A stretch of 64,000 nt of DNA from Rhodobiaceae bacterium UBA7804. GTDB lineage: Bacteria; Pseudomonadota; Alphaproteobacteria; Parvibaculales; Parvibaculaceae. Position numbers and translations under genes: made by a program. The stretch covers positions 225,058 to 289,057 of the forward strand of contig DLCG01000008.1 in the NCBI GenBank assembly GCA_002480495.1, written 5' to 3'. Positions 34,039 to 42,784 of this stretch are shown here, one piece after another (position 1 is the stretch's first letter; every line of letters starts with the position of its first letter). The notes beneath the pieces were generated by a model. The model had not been told where the DNA came from and did not search any database. It saw only the letters and a program-made list of their open reading frames with translations.

Positions 34039-34764
34039 CTACCGGGCCCGATTCCGCAAAGCCTTGTACAAGGCTTTCAGTTCATCGGGTATGGAACCGC
34101 TCTTTGCTTTGTGATGCTTGAGCTCAGGAGTGAAGAAGCGCTCGTCAGGCGGCGATTTCAGCCCCAGTTCCGCACAAATTTCATCGAGTTTCTGGTGAAG
34201 AATTTCCTCGGTTTCGTCAAAGCACAAAAGAGGAAAGTCCATACGTCTATGGAGTTCAAGCAGGCGGCTATTGTATGCCTTCCACAGCTCAAAGGCCTTT
34301 TCTTCGGTTATCCGCCCGCGTTTTCGAAGTGACCGGGACACGGACTCTGGATGACGGAAAATGCCCACGAACTGAAGATCGGGAACCAGATCCAGCCACC
34401 CTTCGACCAGCAACAGGCTTCTCGGATCCTTGAAGCCCCAGCGCGGTTCATCCGCGTATTGATCCATCCAGCGACGAGCAGCCGCAATTTCGTCGTCAGT
34501 CCAGATAAGTGCACCTGGAGGCGGATTGTCCCAGGCGAACCCATGACGCGCCAAGACGGCATCGTGAAATGCAACGATGTCCTGGTTTTCGCGATTACCC
34601 TTGAGGTTATGTCTGTTCCAGGCGCTGTATTCGCCGAGCTCCAGACCCGCCAGCTGCAAAGACCCGGTAAGAAAGCTGGTGCCACTACGGTGCATGCCGA
34701 CAATCATGACCGGCGGCGCCAAGAAAGCTGCGGTACCGCGTGGCGCGGGACTCTCAAAATTCAC
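34039..34764 (-). CDS. Sulfotransferase family protein
   Basis: A 241-residue PAPS-dependent sulfotransferase-like protein. VMIVGMHRSGTSFLTGSLQLAG is the 5'-phosphosulfate loop, and FVGIFRHPESVSRSLRKRG contains the 3'-phosphate Arg and Ser. GFKDPRSLLLVEGWLD lies between them. It is the first gene of a four-gene minus-strand cluster with two GT2 glycosyltransferases and a methyltransferase, so a sulfated surface saccharide is a reasonable product. The start is GTG 34764, preceded by GGGGGAAGGCA. It is only loosely similar to the sulfotransferase at 10.7 kb, sharing the P-loop but not the rest. Confidence 0.8.
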   Translation of the reverse strand: MNFESPAPRGTAAFLAPPVMIVGMHRSGTSFLTGSLQLAGLELGEYSAWNRHNLKGNRENQDIVAFHDAVLARHGFAWDNPPPGALIWTDDEIAAARRWMDQYADEPRWGFKDPRSLLLVEGWLDLVPDLQFVGIFRHPESVSRSLRKRGRITEEKAFELWKAYNSRLLELHRRMDFPLLCFDETEEILHQKLDEICAELGLKSPPDERFFTPELKHHKAKSGSIPDELKALYKALRNRAR

Positions 34765-34952
34765 TGCCTTCCCCCAAATTTTGCAGCTTTCCGCAGAGCG
34801 GAAGTTCGTAAATTGATATTATTTCTTGTACCACGCAAGGGCCAGCGTTTCTCAAGCGTGGATCGAGATTTGCCTGTGAAGGTAGGTTCGGAAGGCAAGC
34901 CGTCGAAATGCGTACCTTTCCTGTGTTCGCTGGCTTCCGCCCCTGGGTAGCG

Positions 34953-37271
34953 TCAAATTTTGCCCGCGGCACGCCCGGCAGCCCTCGCCCGCGCATTTTC
35001 CATGATCCTCATTACGGGCGGCAGCATCAACCAATCGATAAAGAGGTTGGACATGATGACCAGCGCTGTCATCGCCCCGAGCGAGCGATTGACCTCGAAG
35101 CCCGAGAAGACCAGCGTTCCAAAGCCGATGGTGAGCGAGACCGTAATGACCAGCATGGCGACACCGACAGTCGCGAAAACATGGTTTATGGCCCCTTCCG
35201 GGTCGAGCCCACGCTCTCGCGCCTGTTGATACATCAACAAGAAGTAGATCGTATCGTCGACAACAAGACCGATAGTCATGGCAGTGACCACGGAGGCCGC
35301 GAGCCCTATGTCCTGATAGAGCAGTCCCCAGAGGCCGAAACCCACAAGCGAGGGCAGCATATTCAGGAGAATGCTGAGCGCACCATAAACCGGACTCCTC
35401 AGAGCAAGCCCCACAACCACGGCAATGACGAGTACGGAAACAAGCGTCGCCACCATCATGGAACGTATATTCACGCCGGACAGATTCGCGAAAAGGACAT
35501 TGATTCCTGTCGCTTCAGCCTGCATTTCCGAAGGTAGATTCGTCGCAAGCCAGTTCGTGGCCCTCTCGTCCAGATCACGAATCTCGCTGGACGTCATCTC
35601 CCGCAATATCGCCGTTACTCGGCTCGACGAGCGGCTGACGTTGATCTGACCGTTCAATGAAACGCCATATGGCAGGGAAAGTTCGTAGAGCAGGAAGTAT
35701 TGAGCGATTGTTTCCCTGTCGTTGGGCATCCCGTCGTCCAGCCTGCTCCCGGCATGCATCGCCTCATGCACGCGACGCGTTATCTCGGGTATTGCGATCA
35801 CGCTCACCACACCCGGTTGTCCACGAAGCCATGCTTCGAAGTCGGCCAGTTTTTCCTGATAGCCCGGTTCGAAAACACCACCATCCCTGCCCGAACCAAT
35901 ATCGAACTCTACAATATTGAGGCCCGTCAGGTTTTGTTCCGCAAAATCAGAATCCTGCCGATATTCGAAGCGTGTGTCGAAGTAGCGGGCGAAATCATCA
36001 TCAAGACGAATTTCCCCAAGCCATACCGCACAGGAAACAACAATGACGCCGCAGAGGAAAAAGAGCTGCCGGTAATAGCGGTTCACGAAACGACCGAGCA
36101 GAATCATCACATGCTCGGATCGCTGCACTGCCGGACGAAGGGGCATTAGAGACAGCAAGGCCGGAAGCCATGTGAACGTGAAGAAATAGGCGAGAAAGAT
36201 GCCGACGACCACAACGTTTCCCTGCTGGCGAAGCGGCGGTGCATCCGCCAGGTTCATCGCGAGAAATCCAACCATCGTAGTCGCGTTGGTGAGGGTAACC
36301 GGCCAGAGATTCATCGAGACTGCCTCGGCGATCGCCTCGTGACGCGAAAGCCCCCGCCCAAGCGCTCCTAGCGCCGTCGTTACGATTCGTACTGCCGCCG
36401 CCATGTTCACGGTCATGATGATGATGGGGCATGCGACCGTACCGGTGTTGATCTCATAGCCGTACCACCCGGCAAGCCCCATGGCGGCAGCGCTCGAAAG
36501 TCCGAGCAACGAAAGGATCGCAATGCTGGGCAGGACCGCACGCACGAAGACGAACATAACGATGGCGGTGATCACAAGACTGATCGGGATCAGCACCTTT
36601 ACATCGCTCATCGCGGCCTCGGAAAAGGTTGCCATGAGCATCACATTGCCGGTGAGCTTCACCTCCATGCCCGGATGTTCCGCTTCGAACTTTTCGGCAA
36701 GCGCCCTGGAAGCAGCCACAATTTCCTGAACTTCCGCGGATGCTTCTTGAGGCAGGTTGAAATTGACCAGCACCCCCGTGGTCCGCGCGTCATCCGAGAT
36801 CAGCCTGTTTCGGACGAGCGGATCGGAAAGCGCAATACGCTCGATCTCGTCAGCTTCCATCGGCGAAACATTACCTGGCTCCGGCACGAGGTCCGCGACC
36901 GCAAAGCTGTCGGCATCCGCCGTCACACGGGGAAAGTTCGTCAGAGCATCCACTCGCGTCGAATGCGGCAGACGCCAGGCATCGGAAACAAGCTCACCCA
37001 GCGCGGCGAGGACGTCCGGCTCGGTAACCTTCCGTCCGCCCGCCCACAGGACCATCAGGACATCGTTGTTCTGTCCGTATTTCGACTCGAAGTCGCGGAG
37101 TTTCGCGAGGTCGGCGCCCTCCGGATTGAAGAAGACGCGCGTGTCATAGGACAGAGTGAACTTGAAGATACCTATGGCCGAAACAACGAAAATCGCCAGA
37201 CAAAGGGCGATGGTCAGGCGCGGAAAGCGCAGGACCGGATTTCTCAACTTCTGCATGGATAAGCGCCGCAT
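34953..37271 (-). CDS. RND superfamily (MMPL-type) exporter
   Basis: A 772-residue integral membrane protein with the RND/MMPL two-fold repeat: a signal-anchor segment (LTIALCLAIFVVSAIGIFKF), a large periplasmic loop, about five hydrophobic helices (including LIPISLVITAIVMFVFVRAV and PSIAILSLLGLSSAAAMGLAGW), a second loop, and a second set (SMMVATLVSVLVIAVVVGLAL; AASVVTAMTIGLVVDDTIYFLLM with the proton-relay Asp pair). Such proteins export lipids, glycolipids or hydrophobic compounds; the HpnN and MmpL groups are relatives. The adjacent glycan cluster suggests a surface lipid or polymer, but no membrane fusion partner is present. The start is taken at ATG 37271; ATG 37256 (MQKLRNP) is an alternative. 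Confidence 0.85.
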   Translation of the reverse strand: MRRLSMQKLRNPVLRFPRLTIALCLAIFVVSAIGIFKFTLSYDTRVFFNPEGADLAKLRDFESKYGQNNDVLMVLWAGGRKVTEPDVLAALGELVSDAWRLPHSTRVDALTNFPRVTADADSFAVADLVPEPGNVSPMEADEIERIALSDPLVRNRLISDDARTTGVLVNFNLPQEASAEVQEIVAASRALAEKFEAEHPGMEVKLTGNVMLMATFSEAAMSDVKVLIPISLVITAIVMFVFVRAVLPSIAILSLLGLSSAAAMGLAGWYGYEINTGTVACPIIIMTVNMAAAVRIVTTALGALGRGLSRHEAIAEAVSMNLWPVTLTNATTMVGFLAMNLADAPPLRQQGNVVVVGIFLAYFFTFTWLPALLSLMPLRPAVQRSEHVMILLGRFVNRYYRQLFFLCGVIVVSCAVWLGEIRLDDDFARYFDTRFEYRQDSDFAEQNLTGLNIVEFDIGSGRDGGVFEPGYQEKLADFEAWLRGQPGVVSVIAIPEITRRVHEAMHAGSRLDDGMPNDRETIAQYFLLYELSLPYGVSLNGQINVSRSSSRVTAILREMTSSEIRDLDERATNWLATNLPSEMQAEATGINVLFANLSGVNIRSMMVATLVSVLVIAVVVGLALRSPVYGALSILLNMLPSLVGFGLWGLLYQDIGLAASVVTAMTIGLVVDDTIYFLLMYQQARERGLDPEGAINHVFATVGVAMLVITVSLTIGFGTLVFSGFEVNRSLGAMTALVIMSNLFIDWLMLPPVMRIMENARARAAGRAAGKI

Positions 37272-37511
37272 GCCCCCCTGATAGATCCAGCGCGGACCTA
37301 AATTGGGGGATTTTGCAAAGAAAGAAAAGCTCCGATTTACCCAAGCTTAACCATAAGCATCTGTCCGGAAACGATGATTTAACGCGACTTATGGCATCAA
37401 GGAGTGAGGGGCCGGCTATCCGCCGAGTATCAGACCGCCGGTCCAGGGGAAGGAATGGCTGCAAGGCCCTTGTCAGGAGCGGCAGCCAACTGGGGATCAC
37501 AGGAACGAGCC

Positions 37512-38837
37512 ATGAGCAATTCGGCGCTCGTCAATCTTGCAACCGTCGGCAGCGATGAACTGCAGGCCATGCCGATGTCGGTCTTCACGGCAAACCTCGA
37601 ACACATGTCAGCCGAAGCCGTCGTCCGGTTTCGGCGGATGCGCAAGCTCAGCGCGTCGCAGCGTTCGGCCGTCGAGAAAATCCTCGCCGAAAAATCCGGT
37701 GGCCGGCCCGGACCGAGCGCAGCCGAAAGGGATAGCGCCAAGCAGCCTTCAGACAAGGCGGACAAGAAAAAGCCGAAAGAAGCCGGATTCTGTATGGAAA
37801 TATTGCTCCGTGCCATCGCCTGGTGGGAGGGCATGGAGACCGACGATGTGGCGCGCGCAAAAGGCATCAAACGGCGAAGAAAAAAGAAGAAGGCGCCGGC
37901 CGCGAAGCAAATTCAATCCCCAGCCCCCGCAGCAAGCGCGCCCTCTGCCGCGGAAGAGCCGCCGATATCTCTCAGCCGGCTCGAAATCATTCAGAAGCTC
38001 TGGGGAGAAGGGCACAGCCTGCCAGGCGGAGCGGACTTCGCCCTCCGGATAGCCCGCAGTGCAAATTTCAAGCGGCGCGGACGATTTCTGGACCTCTCGC
38101 CGGGCCTCGGCGGAGGTATGCGCGCGGTCGCAGCGAAGTACAATGTCTCGATCCTCGGGATAGAACGGGATCACGAACTCGCCGCCGAAGCCCAACGGCT
38201 CTCCCAACGGCAGGAGATGCTCGATCAGGCGCCTGTTCATGCCTGCGGACCAGCCGGATTCGAACGCGCCGATTTCAATCCGGCGGGCGGTCATTCGGCA
38301 ATTTTCATGCGTGAAGCCATGTTTCGCTTTCCGGATCGCGAATGGCTTCTGAACGAGATGCGCCGAGGTCTTGAAGAGGACGGCGCTCTGGTGTTGACCG
38401 ACTTCGTATTGGCCGAGGGTGTTGGGACCGATGAGCCCGAAGCGCCTGCCCTCGCCGCCTGGCGAATTTCGGAGGGACACATCGGTACGCCCTGGACCGA
38501 GACCGAATATCGCGAGGCGCTGGCCGCACAAGATTACAAAGTGGAAAGCTTCGAGGACCTGACCTCAGTCTATCTGCCACATATCCAATCCGCATGGCGG
38601 CAACTTCACGATTGCCTGCAAAAAGCCAAACTTCTGCCGGAAACGGCCACCAGATTGATGGAGGAAGGCGCTATATGGCTCGCACGCAGTCAGGCGCTGG
38701 AAACAAAGCAGCTTCGGCTCGTTCTTATTCATGCAAGCCGTGGAAGTGCCGCGGATGATGACGAGGAGCAACCCGACGAAACCGACTTCATTCCTGAAAG
38801 CACGGACGAAGCAGATGGCCAGGTTTCCCGGGTGTGA
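37512..38837 (+). CDS. SAM-dependent methyltransferase with Lys-rich N-terminal half
   Basis: A 441-residue protein. The N-terminal ~150 residues form a small helical region (LATVGSDELQAMPMSVFTAN), then a Lys/Ala/Pro-rich linker containing RRRKKKKAPAAK. The C-terminal half is a class I methyltransferase: RFLDLSPGLGGGMRAVA near residue 197, ILGIERDHELAAEAQ, and EDGALVLTDFVLAEG. The very acidic end (DDDEEQPDETDF) contrasts with the basic linker. I do not recognise the substrate. ATG 37512 follows AGGAACGAGC. It is divergent from the RND exporter across about 240 bases. An earlier in-frame codon at 37404 is possible but not supported by a ribosome site. Confidence 0.7.
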   Translation: MSNSALVNLATVGSDELQAMPMSVFTANLEHMSAEAVVRFRRMRKLSASQRSAVEKILAEKSGGRPGPSAAERDSAKQPSDKADKKKPKEAGFCMEILLRAIAWWEGMETDDVARAKGIKRRRKKKKAPAAKQIQSPAPAASAPSAAEEPPISLSRLEIIQKLWGEGHSLPGGADFALRIARSANFKRRGRFLDLSPGLGGGMRAVAAKYNVSILGIERDHELAAEAQRLSQRQEMLDQAPVHACGPAGFERADFNPAGGHSAIFMREAMFRFPDREWLLNEMRRGLEEDGALVLTDFVLAEGVGTDEPEAPALAAWRISEGHIGTPWTETEYREALAAQDYKVESFEDLTSVYLPHIQSAWRQLHDCLQKAKLLPETATRLMEEGAIWLARSQALETKQLRLVLIHASRGSAADDDEEQPDETDFIPESTDEADGQVSRV

Positions 38838-38976
38838 GGTCGGCAACAATGCCGGTGAAGTGGAGCAGGATATGCAGCGCACAACGTCGCAGCGGGAAGT
38901 CAGACGGCATGTCGAACCGATCCTGGACGCATCCGGGACGCTAAAACGGCACGCTATGACAAGGCTGGAGGACGGA

Positions 38977-38995
38977 CCGCTGAGCAAATCAGCGG
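38977..38995. other. Hairpin between convergent genes
   Basis: CCGCTGA-GCAAA-TCAGCGG, a perfect 7-bp stem, lies between the convergent methyltransferase and pssA genes. No strong T-run follows on either strand, so it is a weak terminator candidate only. The rest of the 198-base gap shows nothing I can name. Confidence 0.35.
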
Positions 38996-39035
38996 CTATG
39001 CCCCCGCTTGAACGCGAAGGCGACCGCTAGACCCG

Positions 39036-39899
39036 TCACTCGAGGCCTATACCCTCTGGCCCTGCCTCTTCTTCCGTAGCGGTGCGCTTTTTGTGATAGC
39101 GGTAGCGCATGACGGCGAGCGGGATCGACGCGAGGTAAATCGCACAGAGGCCGGTGAATGCAATCCAGGGATAGTTGAGGATCACCGCCGCGCTCATGCC
39201 AACCAGCAGAAGCACGGGCAGGACCATGTCGCGCCGGATGCGCAGCCCCATGCGCTTGCCAGAGAATGTCGGTATCTGACTGACCATCAGGAAGGCGATG
39301 ACGAGTACGTGCGCCGCGATCAGGAGCGGTGTCTCCTTCACCCACTCCACGCCGATGAAGGAGAGGTAGAGAGGCAGCATGACGAGGCCCGCCGCTGCGG
39401 GCGATGGCACGCCGACAAAGTAATTCCCGGCCCATGCCGGTTTGTCCGGATCTTCCAGCGCAACATTGAACCGGGCGAGGCGAAGCGCGCAACAGACGGA
39501 AAAGCCAAGGACGGCGATCCAGCCCAGCCCGCCGATATCACCCAGCGACCAGAGATAGAGGATGACGACCGGCGCCACGCCGAAGTTCACAAAATCGGTA
39601 AGCGAGTCGAGTTCCGCGCCAAAGCGCGTGGAGCCGCGCAACATCCGCGCGATGCGCCCATCCAGCGCATCGAACACGGAGGCAATGATGATGGCGGCTA
39701 CTGCCGCCTCGAAGCGGCCTTCGATAGCAAAGCGGATCGCGGTGAGCCCGGCGCAAAGGGCCAGAACCGTGAGAGAATTCGGAACTATCGTGCGCACCGG
39801 CAATTGCGAGAAATGGCGCGCCCGGCGCTGCCGCATGGTTTCGCTCACGCGGAAACCCGGTCCCGGACGCGGCTCGAAAGGTGGAATGGAACCCGCCAT
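39036..39899 (-). CDS. pssA: CDP-diacylglycerol--serine O-phosphatidyltransferase
   Basis: A 287-residue CDP-alcohol phosphatidyltransferase. The diagnostic DG-x2-AR-x8-G-x3-D-x3-D signature is complete in DALDGRIARMLRG followed by STRFGAELDSLTD near residue 90. About eight hydrophobic segments follow. It condenses CDP-diacylglycerol with serine to phosphatidylserine, the precursor of phosphatidylethanolamine, at the inner membrane. It lies 35 bases downstream of psd, the next enzyme of the pathway, in one apparent operon. Confidence 0.95.
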   Translation of the reverse strand: MAGSIPPFEPRPGPGFRVSETMRQRRARHFSQLPVRTIVPNSLTVLALCAGLTAIRFAIEGRFEAAVAAIIIASVFDALDGRIARMLRGSTRFGAELDSLTDFVNFGVAPVVILYLWSLGDIGGLGWIAVLGFSVCCALRLARFNVALEDPDKPAWAGNYFVGVPSPAAAGLVMLPLYLSFIGVEWVKETPLLIAAHVLVIAFLMVSQIPTFSGKRMGLRIRRDMVLPVLLLVGMSAAVILNYPWIAFTGLCAIYLASIPLAVMRYRYHKKRTATEEEAGPEGIGLE

Positions 39900-39934
39900 C
39901 TGGCTCAGTCCTTCAAAAAGCGTCCGCGCTCGAC

Positions 39935-40615
39935 CTAGACATGATGAGGTTCAACCGAAATGGAGTCGGCGAGAACGGTCTCACCGGCAATCGCCGTCTG
40001 GCCCACCGCAACGAGCGGCACGGCTCCCTGCGGAAGATAGACATCGAGCCTGCTGCCAAAACGGATGATGCCGAAGCGCTCGCCCGCGGCGAGGTCATGC
40101 CCTTCCGTCACATCGCAAACGATGCGCCGCGCCACGAGGCCTGCAATCTGAACGACCACGATCTGCTCGCCGTCGGCGCGTTCGATCACAAGCGAGTTTC
40201 GTTCGTTCGCGTCGCTTGCCTTGTCGAGGTCGGCGTTGAGAAACAGGCCCGGACGATAGGCAACGCGTTTGACCTTGCCCGCAACGGGCGAGCGGTTCAC
40301 GTGGCAATTGAAAACATTCATGAAGATGCTGACGCGAGTGCGCGTCATGTCGCCCAGCCCAAGCTCTTCCGGGGGCGAGGCCTCCGTGATCATGTTGACG
40401 ACGCCATCCGCAGGACTGATGACCAGCCCTTCGCGCGACGGCGTTACCCGATCCGGATCCCGAAAAAAGTAGAGACACCAGAGCGTGAGAATGACGCCAA
40501 GCCAGCCAAGCGGATTCCAGATCAGAAAGAGGACGACCGTCACGGCGGCGAAGATAACCACCCAGCGGTGCCCCTCGCGGTGAATCGGCGTCAGTATCGA
40601 TGTAATGCTATCCAT
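39935..40615 (-). CDS. psd: Phosphatidylserine decarboxylase, short (Psd-B) form
   Basis: A 226-residue proenzyme of the short prokaryotic Psd type. GLVISPADGVVNMI and MNVFNCHVNRSPVAG near residue 93 are family motifs. The C-terminal IIRFGSRLDVYLP holds the FGS cleavage site, where self-cleavage makes the pyruvoyl group on the new Ser end. An N-terminal hydrophobic hairpin (WVVIFAAVTVVLFLIW) anchors it in the inner membrane. It decarboxylates phosphatidylserine to phosphatidylethanolamine. It follows the ABC exporter by 69 bases and precedes pssA. Confidence 0.93.
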   Translation of the reverse strand: MDSITSILTPIHREGHRWVVIFAAVTVVLFLIWNPLGWLGVILTLWCLYFFRDPDRVTPSREGLVISPADGVVNMITEASPPEELGLGDMTRTRVSIFMNVFNCHVNRSPVAGKVKRVAYRPGLFLNADLDKASDANERNSLVIERADGEQIVVVQIAGLVARRIVCDVTEGHDLAAGERFGIIRFGSRLDVYLPQGAVPLVAVGQTAIAGETVLADSISVEPHHV

Positions 40616-40684
40616 CTGGTTATCTTGGCCTTTCAGTCCGGCTTGATCGCTGATTTTGCAGTCTAACGCGACAGCCCGTCCGGG

Positions 40685-42619
40685 TTAAGCGAATCCCGAA
40701 TCCGCGGATACAGGCGTGCGTTCCTTTTCCTGCGGTTCTTCAGCTTCCTTGCTTGCGGCAAACAGACGCTCCTCTTCGAGTTCGGCTTCCTCGCTTTCGC
40801 GCTGTCTGTTCCACATCGCCGCATAGGCGCCGCCCCTGCTCAGCAGATCTTCGTGACGGCCGCGCTCGATCACCCTGCCCGCATCGAGGACAAGAATTTC
40901 GTCGGCGTCCACGACGGTCGAGAGGCGATGGGCGATGACGAGCGTCGTGCGATTTCGCGAGATGCCTTTCAGGGCCGTCTGAATTTCCTTTTCGGTGTGG
41001 GTGTCGAGGGCAGAGGTTGCCTCGTCGAGAAGAAGGATCGGCGGATTCTTGAGGATCGTCCGGGCGATGGCCACGCGCTGTTTCTCGCCGCCCGACAGCT
41101 TGAGCCCGCGCTCACCGACGCGCGTCTCGTAGCCCTGCGGCAGGCTTTCGATGAAGCGGCCTATCTGGGCGAGTTCCGCCGCCTCGCGGACTTCCTCGTC
41201 GGTCGCATCCGGACGTCCGTAACGGATGTTGTATCTGATCGTATCGTTGAAGAGGACGGTGTCCTGCGGGACCATGCCGATGACGGCACGGAGAGAATCC
41301 TGCCGGACATCGCGAATGTCCTGACCGTCGATCCTCACTGCTCCTTCCGAGATGTCGTAGAAACGGAAAAGGATGCGCCCGATCGTCGATTTGCCCGCAC
41401 CGGACGGGCCGACGATCGCCAGCGTTCCACCAGCAGGCACATGGAAAGACACTCCGTCGAGAATGCGGCGGTCGCTATCGTAATAGAACTTCACATCGTC
41501 AAAGACGATCTCGCCTCCCGATACCTCGAGCGCAGGGGCACCAGGCTTGTCCTTTATCTCGGCCGGTACCTGCAACAGGTCGAACATGGTTTCCATGTCG
41601 ATCAGCGCCTGGCGGATTTCGCGATAGACCGTACCTAGCAGGTTGAGCGGCTGATAAAGCTGGATCAGATAGGTGTTGATCATCACGAAGGAGCCCACGG
41701 TGAGCGCGCCTTGCGCGATGCCGTTCGCCGCCATGAGCATGAGCAGGGTCAGGCCTGTGCTGAAGATCAGCGTCTGCCCCGTGTTCAACAAGGAAAGCGA
41801 CGTCGCCGTTCGGATCGCCGCGCGCTCGTAACCCGTCATGGAACGGTCGAAGCGGCGCGTCTCATGCTCCTCGTTGCCGAAATACTTGACCGTTTCGTAG
41901 TTCAGCAGGCTATCCACCGCCTTGGTGTTCGCCTCGGTATCGAGATCGTTCATCTCGCGGCGGAAACGCGTGCGCCATTCCGTTACCGCGAAAGTGAATA
42001 CCATGTAGACGATAACGGTTACGGCCGTGACGACCGAGTACCAGATGTCGAAGGCATAGGCGAGGATGACGCAGACGAGCACCAGCTCGATGATCGTCGG
42101 CACGATGTTGAAGAGCGAAAAGCGCAGCAGAAAGTCGATGCCCTTCGTGCCGCGCTCGATGACACGCGACAGGCCGCCCGTGCGCCGCTCCAGATGGAAC
42201 CGAAGCGAGAGCGCATGCAAATGGCGGAAAGTTTCGACTGCAAGTTCGCGCACCGCATTCTGACCAACCTTCGCGAAGATCGCATCGCGAAGCTGAGCCA
42301 GAGCGATCATGAGAATTCTGCCTACGCCATAACCGACGATCAGCATGACCGGGACGACGAGGGCCGCGGCGGCGACCGTTTCGGGCGACAATGCGTCCAC
42401 TGCGTATTTGTAGAGGAAAGGCACATAGACGGTGACGCCCTTGGCCGCGACAAGGGCAAGAAGAGCGAAGACGACACGCGCACGCAGGTCCGCCCTGCCC
42501 TCCGGCCAGAGCCGGGGCAGCATGTTCACGAGAGTCCTGACAGCATTGCGGCCAGCCGGGGACCCGTCCGTCACGGGATCGGGACCACCTCGTGAGGCGA
42601 TTTTCAGTCGGCGTGGCAT
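40685..42619 (-). CDS. Atm1-type ABC exporter (fused permease-ATPase)
   Basis: A 644-residue half-transporter. The N-terminal ~330 residues hold a six-helix ABC_membrane domain. The ATPase has Walker A VGPSGAGKSTIGR, Q loop MVPQDTVLF, signature LSGGEKQRVAIAR, Walker B ILLLDEATSALD and H loop VIAHRLSTV. The membrane domain segments LRDAIFAKVGQNAVRELA and HLERRTGGLSRVIERGTKGID are typical of the Atm1/ABCB7/HMT1 group, which exports glutathione-linked compounds and helps Fe-S protein maturation or heavy-metal tolerance. ATG 42619 was chosen as it starts the conserved N-terminus; the frame remains open to 42688. A strongly charged C-terminal tail (EEAELEEERLFAASKEAEE) follows. Confidence 0.9.
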   Translation of the reverse strand: MPRRLKIASRGGPDPVTDGSPAGRNAVRTLVNMLPRLWPEGRADLRARVVFALLALVAAKGVTVYVPFLYKYAVDALSPETVAAAALVVPVMLIVGYGVGRILMIALAQLRDAIFAKVGQNAVRELAVETFRHLHALSLRFHLERRTGGLSRVIERGTKGIDFLLRFSLFNIVPTIIELVLVCVILAYAFDIWYSVVTAVTVIVYMVFTFAVTEWRTRFRREMNDLDTEANTKAVDSLLNYETVKYFGNEEHETRRFDRSMTGYERAAIRTATSLSLLNTGQTLIFSTGLTLLMLMAANGIAQGALTVGSFVMINTYLIQLYQPLNLLGTVYREIRQALIDMETMFDLLQVPAEIKDKPGAPALEVSGGEIVFDDVKFYYDSDRRILDGVSFHVPAGGTLAIVGPSGAGKSTIGRILFRFYDISEGAVRIDGQDIRDVRQDSLRAVIGMVPQDTVLFNDTIRYNIRYGRPDATDEEVREAAELAQIGRFIESLPQGYETRVGERGLKLSGGEKQRVAIARTILKNPPILLLDEATSALDTHTEKEIQTALKGISRNRTTLVIAHRLSTVVDADEILVLDAGRVIERGRHEDLLSRGGAYAAMWNRQRESEEAELEEERLFAASKEAEEPQEKERTPVSADSGFA

Positions 42620-42691
42620 CCGGTTGCAGTGTCTCCGCTTCAGGCGTCCGCACACAAGCAGGACGCCAACGCATTCCCATACAAGCAAACG

Positions 42692-42717
42692 CCCTGCCCG
42701 GAAGCCCGGACAGGGCG
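42692..42717 (-). terminator. Intrinsic terminator-like hairpin after the LysM gene
   Basis: GCCCTG-c-CCGG-AAGC-CCGG-a-CAGGGC forms a 10-bp stem with one mismatch. Read on the minus strand it is followed by GTTTGCTTG, a modest T-rich tail. It lies between the LysM gene stop and the ABC exporter start, so it probably ends transcription of the LysM gene. Confidence 0.5.
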
Positions 42718-42784
42718 CAAGTCCTTACAATAGATAAGCCTTCTCGGCCCGGGGACAACTTTTAGTTTTAGCCGCCCCCCAGCT

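Noticed and set aside
38731..39030. Small plus-strand open frame of 99 codons running past the methyltransferase stop
   Set aside because: Most of it overlaps the methyltransferase in another frame, and the part in the gap has no recognisable motif or ribosome site.
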